The notes under the pieces: model-generated | Database searches by the model: none | What the model saw: only the letters and a program-made list of their open reading frames with translations | Told to the model about the DNA's origin: nothing | NCBI GenBank assembly: GCA_008501575.1 | Contig: QQUO01000196.1 | Coordinates: forward strand, 1-13,174 | Source of the DNA: Pseudomonadota bacterium | GTDB lineage: Bacteria > Pseudomonadota > Gammaproteobacteria > Xanthomonadales > Marinicellaceae | Length of the DNA stretch: 13,174 bases | Direction of reading: 5' to 3' | In this document: positions 1 to 7,061 of the stretch, in pieces | Position numbering within the stretch: the first letter of the stretch is position 1 | How the letters are laid out: each line of letters begins with the position of its first letter | Program-made: the position numbers and the translations under genes

Positions 1-485
1 TCAGCATAGGCGAACCCAAATAAGCCAAATTGCACATCATTAATGCCAGCAGGTGCCGTGATTACCGCTGCCTCTTGCCACACTTCAGCCACCTGCTCAA
101 ACACCACCAATTCGGCAGAAATTTGGTTGTTGATATTTATTTCAGCCAACACAAACAAACGGTTACCTTGTAGTAAAATTTGCCCTGAAATGCGGTGGTA
201 TTTATTGGGGTCATCGAAATTAATTGCATAGGCATGTTGCCACGCAGTGCCGTTGAATTCAAACATCTCAATCCGCGCACCCAGCTCAGAATCACTATTG
301 ATTGCGATCACAGCGCGGTTGCCATCGACAGAAGAAGTATTGGCCAAATCATCACCACCGTTCCAGCTGCCAGCGAGGTCTGAACTTAGTTTGTGTTCAA
401 TAACACCAGGCGCACCTGAAAAAGAGACGGTGCTGACCACTGTCAGTACTGCAAGCAAAATCCATTGAAATTTAAATTGTTTCAT
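1..485 (-). CDS. Secreted beta-propeller-like protein, N-terminal part (runs off the window)
   Basis: The frame is open from an ATG at 483-485 to the left window edge, giving 161 visible residues; the C-terminus lies outside. Residues 1-24 (MKQFKFQWILLAVLTVVSTV, then SFSG) form a typical Sec signal peptide with basic residues, a long hydrophobic core and small residues near residues 22-25. The mature part has short beta-strand-like segments of the kind seen in FG-GAP_2 proteins: VDGNRAVIAI (53-62), FEFNGTAWQHAYAI (75-88) and VVFEQVAEVWQEAAVI (127-142). These resemble the blades of the protein encoded at 1066-2370, but without its clear GAP or GDD motifs. The likely role is a secreted or surface-exposed propeller of unknown ligand. 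No strong Shine-Dalgarno precedes the ATG. It is divergent from the next gene and separated from it by 580 bp. I am confident that it is a gene and less sure of the family. Confidence 0.72.
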   Translation of the reverse strand, partial: MKQFKFQWILLAVLTVVSTVSFSGAPGVIEHKLSSDLAGSWNGGDDLANTSSVDGNRAVIAINSDSELGARIEMFEFNGTAWQHAYAINFDDPNKYHRISGQILLQGNRLFVLAEININNQISAELVVFEQVAEVWQEAAVITAPAGINDVQFGLFGFAYA

Positions 486-548
486 AAGCATATATTGTTG
501 GCGTGATTAAATGGGCAGGCGACTGAAAAATATTTTCAGCACTGGGTC

Positions 549-554
549 ATTATA
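549..554 (-). promoter_or_regulatory. Possible -10 box for the gene at 1-485
   Basis: On the minus strand this is a perfect TATAAT, about 64 nt upstream of the ATG at 485. No good -35 hexamer sits 16-18 bp further upstream. The predicted leader contains a 7-bp hairpin (CTGAAAA / TTTTCAG, 523-539). This is a weak prediction, based only on the -10 match and its position. Confidence 0.3.
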
Positions 555-699
555 AGTCCATTCAACAGAGACATTTAACAGAAAAATGATTTAATTATTC
601 AACTGCCTGAGTGACACCCGCATGAAGACCTGACGCAATCCTGCAAAAAATAAGGTGCCATTTGCGGTGCCTCTTTCAGCTGGCAATTCATCCTGAGGC

Positions 700-720
700 G
701 ATAATCGAGAGATAATCGAG
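700..720. repeat. Short tandem duplication, period 11
   Basis: The 10-mer GATAATCGAG occurs at 700-709 and again at 711-720. It directly abuts the left end of dispersed element copy A. It may be a small slippage duplication or half of a protein binding site; nothing else supports a function. Confidence 0.4.
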
Positions 721-880
721 GACACACACTCATTATAGACAATTTCTTACAAACACAATTGGTAAAAACGACAGATTTTTATGAGTCATAACATCCTTTT
801 TCCTTACGTGTAAACAGCCAATAATTTAACCTGAATATCAATCAAACAATCCGCATGAATTATCTAAAGAGTGCCTGTCC
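720..880 (+). repeat. Dispersed inverted-repeat-ended element, copy A (161 bp)
   Basis: The left end starts GGACACACAC and the right end finishes GTGCCTGTCC. It matches the other copies in several blocks: ACGACAG plus T-rich (768-780) as in copy D, TAAACAGCCAATAATTTAAC (811-830), which matches copy D from GCCAATAATTTAACC, and AATTATCTAAAGAGTGCC (858-875), which matches copy C. The length between the end motifs equals that of copy D exactly (161 bp). It carries no open reading frame, so if mobile it would be a non-autonomous, MITE-like element. It lies upstream of the promoter of the gene at 1066. Confidence 0.55.
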
Positions 881-926
881 CATGTTATTGCCATGTTTTT
901 TTCGGTTGATTTTTATTCTAAAACTT

Positions 927-955
927 TTGCCAAGCACGCAATTCAGGCGTATGAT
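927..955 (+). promoter_or_regulatory. Sigma70-type promoter for the FG-GAP gene at 1066
   Basis: A -35 hexamer TTGCCA (927-932) is followed by a 17-bp spacer and a -10 hexamer TATGAT (950-955). This predicts a start near 962 and a leader of about 100 nt. Hexamers and spacing fit the sigma70 consensus well. It lies just right of dispersed element copy A. Confidence 0.5.
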
Positions 956-1065
956 TAAAGTGATATTTATCTGCTTTTAGAGACAATTTTATATAAGCCA
1001 AATTGGTAATGAATTGTCCTCTGCTGTGCCTCTTGAGATTTTATTGATACAAAAGAGAGGTTGCC

Positions 1066-2370
1066 ATGTTGACTAACAACAATCTAAATAACCGCATCAC
1101 CTTTAGATGCCTATTAACACTTTGCCTGGTTCTGAGCACCGTAACGAGTTATAACAGTTCGGCCGCAACCCTGTTTGGGCCTGAACAAAAATTGCTTGCG
1201 ACAGATAATGACAATTCTGATTGGTTTGGTCGTGCTGTGGATGTTGATGGTGATTTCGCAGTGATTGGAGCACCCGGTGATGATGAGGCAGGCACCAATG
1301 CCGGTGCGGCTTATGTATTTGTGCGACAAGGTGGAACATGGGTAGAGATGGAAAAATTAACCGCAGGACTGGATGCTGATAATTTTGACGAATTTGGTTA
1401 TTCAGTCGCCATAGAAAGGGATCTGATTGCTGTAGGTGCAAGGTGGGATGACGAAGCCGGGGCAGATGCCGGTGCAGTTTATGTCTATGAATGGGATGGA
1501 ATCGATTGGTTATTAAATGCAAAACTTTTACCGAATGATATTAACAATGCAGCCTACGCTTATGGAACAGCTGTGGATATTGGTATTGCCATTCCTGCCG
1601 CTGGTGGTGTTGAACTAACAAATATAGCGGTTGGTGCGCCTTTGGCCGATTCATCACAAGGTGTGGTTTTTATGGTGCAACGCAATGGTGCCATTTGGGA
1701 AACATTGGGGAGATTTAGTGACAGTGATGATGTTGGCTTGAATGACAAAGGGGAATTTGGCAGTTCTGTCGAGATTAAAGGTGATGTATTGATTGCCGGT
1801 GCACCCATGGATGATCAATTCGGTAACAACACCGGAGCCGCTTATTTGTTTGGCAGAACCAACATCAATAATATTTGGTCAGAAACCACAGCGATCTACC
1901 CTAATCCGGCATTGGCTGGTGATCGATTTGGTTTTTCAGTGGCTGTTGATGAAGGCATAGGCGTGGTCGGGGCACCAGCGACAGGAGCCAGACCGGGGCG
2001 AGTTTTTACCTACGCCAACACCAACCAAATGTTTACAGCAGGAGGCAATGGTGAGGAATATGGCTCATCTGTTGCTGTTGATATCAGCAGAAAAACAATG
2101 ATCGTGGGTGCAAAAAGAGTTGAAGACGGCGGCCCAGGTGGCGCAAATGCAGGTTCTGTTTTTATTCTTACCCAGGATGAATTCAGTCTTTGGCAAGAAT
2201 CAGGAGAAATTAAAGCATCTGATGCAGCAATCAACAAAGAATTTGGCGAATCTGTAGCCACCAGCGACGGTGTGGCCATTATTGGCGGCGCAGAAGAAGA
2301 TGCCTTCACATCAGGCGCCGCCTATATCTACACCGATTTGATATTCAAAAATGGTTTTGATACGCCATAA
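1066..2370 (+). CDS. Secreted FG-GAP repeat (seven-bladed beta-propeller) protein with C-terminal NGFD tag
   Basis: The protein has 434 residues. The ATG follows a good ribosome binding site (GAGAGG, 1055-1060, 5-nt spacer). Residues 1-34 form a signal peptide with hydrophobic core CLLTLCLVLSTVTS. The rest is about seven copies of an FG-GAP_2-type unit of 45-65 residues. They begin near residues 54, 110, 166, 231, 288, 332 and 393, typically as (D/E)-x-F-G-x-S-V-A followed by (V/I)-x-(V/I)-G-A-P and an (A)GAAYVF strand, for example WFGRAVDVDGDFAVIGAP and EFGESVATSDGVAIIGG. Seven repeats fit a closed seven-bladed propeller as in integrin alpha heads, but these lack the DxDxDG calcium loops of the neighbour at 2580-4124. 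The C-terminus IFKNGFDTP nearly repeats that neighbour's IFSNGFD end. The likely location is outside the inner membrane; ligand and role are unknown. Confidence 0.88.
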   Translation: MLTNNNLNNRITFRCLLTLCLVLSTVTSYNSSAATLFGPEQKLLATDNDNSDWFGRAVDVDGDFAVIGAPGDDEAGTNAGAAYVFVRQGGTWVEMEKLTAGLDADNFDEFGYSVAIERDLIAVGARWDDEAGADAGAVYVYEWDGIDWLLNAKLLPNDINNAAYAYGTAVDIGIAIPAAGGVELTNIAVGAPLADSSQGVVFMVQRNGAIWETLGRFSDSDDVGLNDKGEFGSSVEIKGDVLIAGAPMDDQFGNNTGAAYLFGRTNINNIWSETTAIYPNPALAGDRFGFSVAVDEGIGVVGAPATGARPGRVFTYANTNQMFTAGGNGEEYGSSVAVDISRKTMIVGAKRVEDGGPGGANAGSVFILTQDEFSLWQESGEIKASDAAINKEFGESVATSDGVAIIGGAEEDAFTSGAAYIYTDLIFKNGFDTP

Positions 2371-2390
2371 AAAGCATAAAAACAAATCAA

Positions 2391-2509
2391 ATGTATAGAG
2401 TGACTGCGCCTCAATCAAAATCCTTTCTTAATTATCTGTATACATCCAGGTAGTTAACTGGAATACAAATCAAATAAACGGATTAAATGAGCTTATCGAG
2501 TGTCTGTCC
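2391..2509 (+). repeat. Dispersed element, copy B (left end missing)
   Basis: This segment is roughly 80% identical by eye to 5160-5275 (copy C). Shared blocks include TCAAAATCCTTTC, AATTATCTGTA, CCAGGTAGTTAA and ATCAAATAAACGG, and it ends GTGTCTGTCC. The left terminal motif GGACA is not found where the 153-161 bp length of the other copies would place it, which is inside the end of the upstream gene. The copy therefore looks truncated. It fills most of the 209-bp gap between two convergent genes. No intrinsic terminator is evident there. Confidence 0.55.
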
Positions 2510-2579
2510 CAAGCTATTGTTTGTCTATACAGCGATAAATGATTAAATATAATGTGTATCGGGCCAGATTCCTCATTAG

Positions 2580-4124
2580 CTAATCAAATCCATTGCTGAA
2601 AATAAAGTCATGATTGACACGGTAGGCCACAATTACGGTACCATGGTTGTCTAAACCCTGATATGGAGGCCAAGCACCGATGGCCAAATCGTCCTTGCCG
2701 TCATTATCGAAATCACTGCTGGTTTGCGCATAGCCAAATTGACGGCTCGCCCTACGCCCTCCTGGCACGGAAAAATAAGCCTCAGAAATCACATATTCGT
2801 TATTGAACTGAAGCCCGCCCGATGAACCGTGGACAATATAAGCCGCACCAGCTTGGTACGCATCCGTAAAACTTTCACGCGGGGCCCCAATAGATAAATC
2901 ATCATAATGATCACCGTTCAGCCTCCCTGAAGCCAAAGAAAAGCCAAAAAGGTCACCTGCTTCAGAGGCTCCCAGAAAGCCAGGTTCAGCTTGAGAAATA
3001 AATAAGCTGCCCGTTGAAACCAAGCCTTCACTGTCTTCACCATAAATGATTTGTACAGCACCAGCATTCTCTTCATTGCCAATGTCTTCGAATGGAATAC
3101 CAATGGCCAAATCATCGACCCCATCGCCATTAAAGTCCCCGACTTCCAAGGCATAGCCAAATTGATCATCCGGCTCTGCACCGCCACCGATACCATCAGT
3201 GTTTTGATTCCATATTTGATCACCGGTGGCACCCAAACCATCACCGCCACCGTAGATAACATTGACACTGCCAGCAGCATGCACACCATCAACATCATCA
3301 CCCGGCACGCCTATGGCCAGGTCGGATTTGCCATCGTCATCAAAATCACCCACAGCCAATACCCAACCAAATTTTTCATCTGTCGATGGAGAACCTTCTA
3401 TAAACAAGGAGCTTTGATCCCAGATTTGATCATCACCTGGATCCAAAATACCGTCATTGCCACCCATGATGACATTCACCGCACCTGCATTATTGTTACC
3501 CAGCACAGATTCACCCGGTACACCCATGGCTGCATCCCAATTCCCGTCATTATCAAAATCACCCCATGCCACAGAACGACCCATCTCATCTCCTGGCTCG
3601 GCTGTCCCCTGCACCCCCGAAGTGTCTTGATGGTAATTAAGAAAATCCACACCTTGTGAATCAATGAACATTTCATGAACCATACCTGAGTCCGTGATGT
3701 TTCCAATGTCCTCTTTAGGCACACCAATCAACACTTTACTGGCGTTACTGGCGGTAGCGATGATGGCCACAGATTTAGCGAAAAAATCGAAACTTTCAGG
3801 CGAGGCACCTGATATGCTGGATTGAGAGTAACGGCCATTGCCCGAAACCCACTCAAGCGGCCTGATGGCATTATTAGGCGCTGCTTTCAGGTAATATATG
3901 CGACCGGCTTGATCCGCGTTACCAATGTCATAATTGGGCGCACCAATCACCAACTCATCATTGATTGAATCCAAAACCGAACCAAAACGCGTACCCCACT
4001 GATCATTATTGTGGAATTGATCACCCACAGCCGGATGCTCCAAAGTGATGTAACTGCCCCATTCCAGATTAAGTTGTGCACTGGCCGTTCCTGCAAAAAA
4101 CAGTAGAATTAATGCTTTCTTCAT
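2580..4124 (-). CDS. Secreted integrin-type FG-GAP protein with calcium-binding loops and C-terminal NGFD tag
   Basis: The protein has 514 residues from the ATG at 4122-4124. I prefer this over the in-frame ATG at 4142 because GAGGGGGA (4129-4136) is well placed for it. The 4142 codon would also lie almost on the predicted transcription start, and the signal peptide MKKALILLFFAGTASA then begins correctly (cleavage after residue 16). Numbered from this start, integrin-type calcium loops occur near residues 189 (DFDNDGNWD), 260 (DFDDDGKSD), 330 (DFNGDGVDD) and 471 (DFDNDGKDD). A degenerate loop lies near 401 (RLNGDHYDD). Each is followed by the (L)(A)IG(V/I/A)P strand. Two weaker units without loops lie near residues 48 and 115, giving about seven blades. 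The protein ends DFIFSNGFD. It should be an exported calcium-stabilised propeller; its ligand is unknown. Confidence 0.88.
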   Translation of the reverse strand: MKKALILLFFAGTASAQLNLEWGSYITLEHPAVGDQFHNNDQWGTRFGSVLDSINDELVIGAPNYDIGNADQAGRIYYLKAAPNNAIRPLEWVSGNGRYSQSSISGASPESFDFFAKSVAIIATASNASKVLIGVPKEDIGNITDSGMVHEMFIDSQGVDFLNYHQDTSGVQGTAEPGDEMGRSVAWGDFDNDGNWDAAMGVPGESVLGNNNAGAVNVIMGGNDGILDPGDDQIWDQSSLFIEGSPSTDEKFGWVLAVGDFDDDGKSDLAIGVPGDDVDGVHAAGSVNVIYGGGDGLGATGDQIWNQNTDGIGGGAEPDDQFGYALEVGDFNGDGVDDLAIGIPFEDIGNEENAGAVQIIYGEDSEGLVSTGSLFISQAEPGFLGASEAGDLFGFSLASGRLNGDHYDDLSIGAPRESFTDAYQAGAAYIVHGSSGGLQFNNEYVISEAYFSVPGGRRASRQFGYAQTSSDFDNDGKDDLAIGAWPPYQGLDNHGTVIVAYRVNHDFIFSNGFD

Positions 4125-4128
4125 GAGA

Positions 4129-4136
4129 TCCCCCTC
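4129..4136 (-). promoter_or_regulatory. Ribosome binding site that decides the start at 4124
   Basis: On the minus strand this reads GAGGGGGA, 4 nt before the ATG at 4122-4124. No comparable purine run precedes the alternative ATG at 4140-4142, so the site fixes the signal peptide start. Confidence 0.65.
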
Positions 4137-4150
4137 AGACATGAATATTT

Positions 4151-4180
4151 ATAATATTGTCATTCAGAACTTGCTGTCAA
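4151..4180 (-). promoter_or_regulatory. Sigma70-type promoter for the gene at 2580-4124
   Basis: On the minus strand a perfect -35 TTGACA (4175-4180) is followed by an 18-bp spacer and TATTAT (4151-4156). The predicted start is near 4144, giving a 20-nt leader that contains the ribosome binding site at 4129-4136. Confidence 0.62.
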
Positions 4181-4252
4181 CGAAAACAGTAACTTTTGCG
4201 CTAAAACCGAGTCATATTTAATGCTTCACTCCCAAAAAAACGAACTAACTAA

Positions 4253-4413
4253 GGACAGGCATCGAAATCGATAACCTCTTGATGCTTAAGCGATAATTAC
4301 GACAGAATTTTAAAGATTAGTAATATGCTTTTACATGACCAGTCAGTAGCCAATAATTTAACCATGACATTGTTCAAATAGACTGCCTAAATTTTCTTAA
4401 TGAATGCCTGTCC
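4253..4413 (+). repeat. Dispersed inverted-repeat-ended element, copy D (161 bp, perfect 10-bp ends)
   Basis: This is the best-preserved ends of the family: GGACAGGCAT at 4253-4262 and its exact reverse complement ATGCCTGTCC at 4404-4413. Internally it shares ACGACAG plus T-rich (4298-4311) and GCCAATAATTTAACC with copy A, and the closing block before GAATGCCTGTCC with all copies. The 26 bp at 4245-4270, spanning the left end and its flank, recur exactly at 7354-7379. There is no ORF inside and no clear target-site duplication in the flanks. It lies between two divergent genes, upstream of both. Confidence 0.6.
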
Positions 4414-4503
4414 ACCGTTATTTCACATATATTTTATTTGGTTACGAAAGTTGTATTCGATTCAATGAAATGTTTAGTCTTAAATGAACTATTTTAATTA
4501 ACA

Positions 4504-4533
4504 TTCCAAATCTACTTGCCAATGTGCTAGTAT
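4504..4533 (+). promoter_or_regulatory. Possible extended -10 promoter giving a leaderless GNAT transcript
   Basis: TG-c-TAGTAT (extended -10, 4525-4533) lies 18 bp after a weak -35-like TTCCAA (4504-4509). The predicted transcription start (about 4540) almost coincides with the ATG at 4542. No Shine-Dalgarno-like purine run precedes that ATG, which fits a leaderless mRNA. Evidence is modest. Confidence 0.35.
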
Positions 4534-4541
4534 AAATAGAT

Positions 4542-5039
4542 ATGACAAATAAAATAGAATACCGGGCCGCGAGTCCTAAAGACGCCAAAGACATGATAAC
4601 CGTTCAATTTAAAGCGGTTCAATCCATACCTAAAGAAGATTATACCAAACAGATCTTATCTGCTTGGTCACCTAAACCAAACAGTGAAAGAATTCAATGG
4701 TTGGCTGCTTTTATTAAAAATGACAACGTTCGTTGTTTTGTGGCCACCAATAAAAAAAGTAAAGTATTGGGTATAGCCATATACTTGATCGCTGAGCAAT
4801 GCATCAGATCATTGTACGTTGACCCCAAACACGCAGGTATCGGCATAGGAACTCGATTGTTAAATAAAATTGAGCGATTCGCTAACAAAAAAGCTGTCGA
4901 TAAACTACACCTCAAAGCTTCAATCAACTCAATTTCATTCTATAAAAGCATGGGTTACAAAAAAATTGAGGAAGCCAAACAACTGTTAAGTAATGGCAGT
5001 TCAATGGACGCTGTTTTCATGGAAAAGGCTATCAATTAA
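4542..5039 (+). CDS. GNAT family N-acetyltransferase
   Basis: The protein has 165 residues, the usual size for a single-domain GNAT enzyme. These enzymes transfer an acetyl group from acetyl-CoA to a primary amine on a protein or small molecule. The acetyl-CoA pyrophosphate-binding motif A is clear: VDPKHAGIGIGTRLL (93-107), preceded by strand beta4 CIRSLY (87-92). The C-terminal motif B region contains FYKSMGYKK (133-141). The N-terminus (EYRAASPKDAKDMITVQ) is the usual first strand and helix. The closest general pattern is the single-domain ElaA/RimI-like group, and the substrate cannot be told from sequence. It is a single-gene unit, plus strand, closed by a strong terminator 7 bases after the stop. 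It is unrelated by function to its neighbours. Confidence 0.88.
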   Translation: MTNKIEYRAASPKDAKDMITVQFKAVQSIPKEDYTKQILSAWSPKPNSERIQWLAAFIKNDNVRCFVATNKKSKVLGIAIYLIAEQCIRSLYVDPKHAGIGIGTRLLNKIERFANKKAVDKLHLKASINSISFYKSMGYKKIEEAKQLLSNGSSMDAVFMEKAIN

Positions 5040-5045
5040 ATCCTG

Positions 5046-5082
5046 AAGGCTCAGACTTGGAAAGAGTCTGAGCCTTATTTTT
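5046..5082 (+). terminator. Rho-independent terminator of the GNAT gene
   Basis: A perfect 12-bp stem, AAGGCTCAGACT (5046-5057) with AGTCTGAGCCTT (5065-5076), has a 7-nt loop and is followed by ATTTTT. It begins 6 bases after the GNAT stop codon. Confidence 0.92.
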
Positions 5083-5122
5083 CCTGAAGTGCCAAACATA
5101 ATTATTGTCATGATCAAACTAA

Positions 5123-5275
5123 GGACATACACCAGAATCAACATTAATAACCAACCAAGTCTATAGTGTGACTACACCTCAGTCAAAATCCTTTCAAAAT
5201 TATCTGTAAACAACCAGGTAGTTAATGGTCTATCAATCAAATAAACGGCTTAAATTATCTAAAGAATGCCAGTCC
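5123..5275 (+). repeat. Dispersed element, copy C (about 153 bp)
   Basis: The left end GGACATACAC (in the context AACTAAGGACA, as in copies D and 7354-7379) and the right end GAATGCCAGTCC bracket a sequence matching copy B over 5160-5275. The right third (AATTATCTAAAGAATGCC) matches copy A. It fills the gap between the GNAT terminator and the 3' end of the AbiE toxin gene. It could mark the edge of the defence island. Confidence 0.57.
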
Positions 5276-5304
5276 CTTATTATTGATTAAATGGGTGGTT
5301 ATGA

Positions 5305-6216
5305 TTACTCAATCCCTAAAATATTTTTTAGCGTTTCTAATTCTTGTGTTAACTTATTGCTTGTCATTTTTTTGATATTTAACATTTTCCATTGTATGGC
5401 CGGAAAGCGATCTACGGCATCTAATCCCAGTAACGACCAATCTGCCTGACTGTTTTGAAACGACAACAAAAACTTTCTTTCATCACCTGTTAGTGAGCTC
5501 ATTATGGTATCAATAAGTTGTTGTCTCGTTTTGATTAATTCATCTAAACTCACCTCTACAAATGCCATGCCATTAAACTCAGCATCAAACAATGCTTTTA
5601 ATGGCCTCAAATGTGGATTTAATAATTCACTGATAGGCCGTGGGTGACTTATGAGGTAAACCAGAAATGCTTTGCGCAATGCTGTATCCCATTCATTGTG
5701 TCTGAAGTACAACATCACATCGAACAAATCCCGTGGGTGTTGTCTGTCGAGCGCGGCACACATTTTACCGGCATATAAATCAGCTTTCGACACCACGTTC
5801 ATCTCCGCATAACCAAACCGGTCTTCAACCGAAGGCATCACAGACAACCTTTTAGGCTCATAAACAGTTCCACGTAACACCGGTGATAATTCAATTTTAA
5901 CCACCACACCATCATGCTGAACCACTAAGCGCAAAGCATCATTCTTGTCATCATATGCTTTAATGACTTGAGCCATTTGCCACTGCTCTGAGATTTTTTT
6001 GGCCAAACGATCCAACGCTTCACGAATGCGATCCAATGCCTCATTCCGTGCTTCATCTGGTAAGTAAACCAAATCAATATCGACCGACAAACGTGGTAAA
6101 TCCTCAACAAATAAATTAATTGCTGTGCCACCTTTTAAAGCGAAACACGTTTCTGTATCCACCAAGCCCAGAAGCTGAATCACCAACTTAACTTGTTGTT
6201 GATAAACCTTCACCAT
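5305..6216 (-). CDS. abiEii: AbiEii-type nucleotidyltransferase toxin
   Basis: The protein has 303 residues and is the toxin of a type IV AbiE toxin-antitoxin pair. The family is a DNA polymerase-beta-like nucleotidyltransferase; characterised members block growth and abort phage infection, and related MenT enzymes modify tRNA. Motif I is KGGTAIN (28-34). Motif II is SVDIDLVY (44-51) with catalytic D46 and D48, and a third carboxylate is probably E109 in VKIELSP. Motif III has K151 in LYAGK, and motif IV is RDLFD (162-166). All expected catalytic residues are present, so it looks active. The ATG at 6214-6216 overlaps the antitoxin stop by 7 nt (ATGGTGA), indicating translational coupling. It lacks its own clear Shine-Dalgarno. 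Its 3' end faces the GNAT gene with dispersed element copy C in between. Confidence 0.9.
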   Translation of the reverse strand: MVKVYQQQVKLVIQLLGLVDTETCFALKGGTAINLFVEDLPRLSVDIDLVYLPDEARNEALDRIREALDRLAKKISEQWQMAQVIKAYDDKNDALRLVVQHDGVVVKIELSPVLRGTVYEPKRLSVMPSVEDRFGYAEMNVVSKADLYAGKMCAALDRQHPRDLFDVMLYFRHNEWDTALRKAFLVYLISHPRPISELLNPHLRPLKALFDAEFNGMAFVEVSLDELIKTRQQLIDTIMSSLTGDERKFLLSFQNSQADWSLLGLDAVDRFPAIQWKMLNIKKMTSNKLTQELETLKNILGIE

Positions 6217-6962
6217 GAACTGGGCACCGTTATCATTAACTCATTGTCCAGGCGCCCCTGTTCAGCGATAACCCGTTTACCACTACCCAAATCATAATCA
6301 GATGATTTTAGTTTTTTCGACCATTGAAAATTGTGACGTTGCGCAAACCAGAAAAACAATCGTTTGGCCTTAATACTGTTACAACGCTTTAGCATGCCAT
6401 CTAATCTTTTCGGAGACATCGATGTTAATCCTTGGAACAACATATCCGCATAGTCAAAACTCACACTGTGAGGAACACCAGACAAAAGCTCCAAACAAGC
6501 CTGTTCAACTGAAGCCTGAAAATAAACAGATACATCATCTCTCCACTGTTGAACTTGTAAAACATCCACATCCAAATCACGCCAAAGCCTTTTGCAACCA
6601 TGCCATTTAAATTCAACGGACAAATCAAGTCCATCTATCCAACTTGGCTTAGGCGAATTGGAATAAACATGAACCACTGTCAAATCTTGAACATAATGCC
6701 CAAAGCCACTTAATTGGATGGCCGAAACACCACCAACATAAGCTGGATTTTCAGGATTTAACATGGCCAAAGAAGACATCACACCTTGCCAGGTTATAGG
6801 TAATCCCTCGCGTATATAGACACCTCTACTAACCGCCTTTAATTTCCCAGACTTGACCGCATTATCGAACCTATGCCGCTCGATACCCTGTGCCAATATA
6901 TAGGCTCGGGTAGCGACTAAACCCAAAGGTAAGATCCGTTCTAATTTATTCTGTTCACGCAT
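6210..6962 (-). CDS. abiEi: AbiEi-type antitoxin and transcriptional repressor
   Basis: The protein has 250 residues from the ATG at 6960-6962. A GTG at 6993-6995 would add 11 residues, but it falls inside an operator repeat only about 15 nt from the predicted transcription start, so I prefer the ATG. The N-terminal 65 residues form a winged-helix-like domain (ILPLGLVATRAYILAQGI, then SGKLKAVSRGVYIREG), as in the AbiEi_3_N type. A following segment, YVGGVSAIQLSGFGHYV (86-102 in the longer numbering), is typical of the AbiEi_3 antitoxin domain. In the family, the C-terminal domain neutralises the toxin without a stable complex, and the N-terminal domain binds inverted repeats at the promoter. 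Both elements are seen here: the toxin gene overlaps its 3' end, and two inverted repeats lie just upstream. Confidence 0.88.
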   Translation of the reverse strand: MREQNKLERILPLGLVATRAYILAQGIERHRFDNAVKSGKLKAVSRGVYIREGLPITWQGVMSSLAMLNPENPAYVGGVSAIQLSGFGHYVQDLTVVHVYSNSPKPSWIDGLDLSVEFKWHGCKRLWRDLDVDVLQVQQWRDDVSVYFQASVEQACLELLSGVPHSVSFDYADMLFQGLTSMSPKRLDGMLKRCNSIKAKRLFFWFAQRHNFQWSKKLKSSDYDLGSGKRVIAEQGRLDNELMITVPSSW

Positions 6963-6987
6963 AATTAGGTTTAAAAGTATCAGTTGA

Positions 6988-7006
6988 TGCGGCACTAATC
7001 GCCGCA
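6988..7006. promoter_or_regulatory. abiE operator repeat 1
   Basis: TGCGGC and GCCGCA arms (6988-6993, 7001-7006) surround ACTAATC. The sequence matches the second operator at 7062-7080 except in the centre. It lies just downstream of the predicted abiE transcription start. Known AbiEi repressors bind paired inverted repeats around their own promoter, so autorepression is the likely role. Confidence 0.7.
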
Positions 7007-7016
7007 GTAAAGCACA

Positions 7017-7022
7017 ATTATA
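7017..7022 (-). promoter_or_regulatory. -10 box of the abiE operon promoter
   Basis: On the minus strand this is a perfect TATAAT. The predicted start is near 7010, 48 nt before the antitoxin ATG. The -35 region (about 7040-7045) is AT-rich and poorly conserved. The box sits between the two operator repeats, so a repressor bound to both would enclose it. Confidence 0.5.
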
Positions 7023-7061
7023 AACTAAAAAAGCTAAATAAGTTTACTTAGATAGTGCTTT

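Larger units (their letters stand above)
486..1065. other. Intergenic gap between divergent genes
   Basis: No convincing gene was found in these 580 bases on either strand. The gap holds a possible -10 box for the left gene (549-554), a short tandem duplication (700-720), copy A of the dispersed element (720-880) and a good sigma70 promoter candidate for the right gene (927-955). I see nothing recognisable in 555-699. Confidence 0.6.

Noticed and set aside
1103..1522. A 139-codon open frame on the minus strand
   Set aside because: It is rich in His, Gln, Pro and Leu as expected for the antisense of a Gly/Asp-rich repeat gene, and it overlaps the signal peptide and repeats of the FG-GAP gene.
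3051..3659. A 202-codon open frame on the plus strand
   Set aside because: It lies fully antisense to the calcium-loop FG-GAP gene, whose motifs and signal peptide are clear. It has no ribosome binding site and no recognisable domain.
720..5275. Integron gene-cassette array with attC sites
   Set aside because: Repeats between single genes suggested it, but the core sites GTTRRRY/RYYYAAC are not at the repeat ends, genes alternate in orientation, and all repeats share one orientation. No integrase is visible.
6993..6995. GTG start for the AbiEi antitoxin
   Set aside because: It is in frame but lies inside operator repeat 1 and about 15 nt from the predicted transcription start. The ATG at 6960-6962 begins at the conserved part of the protein.
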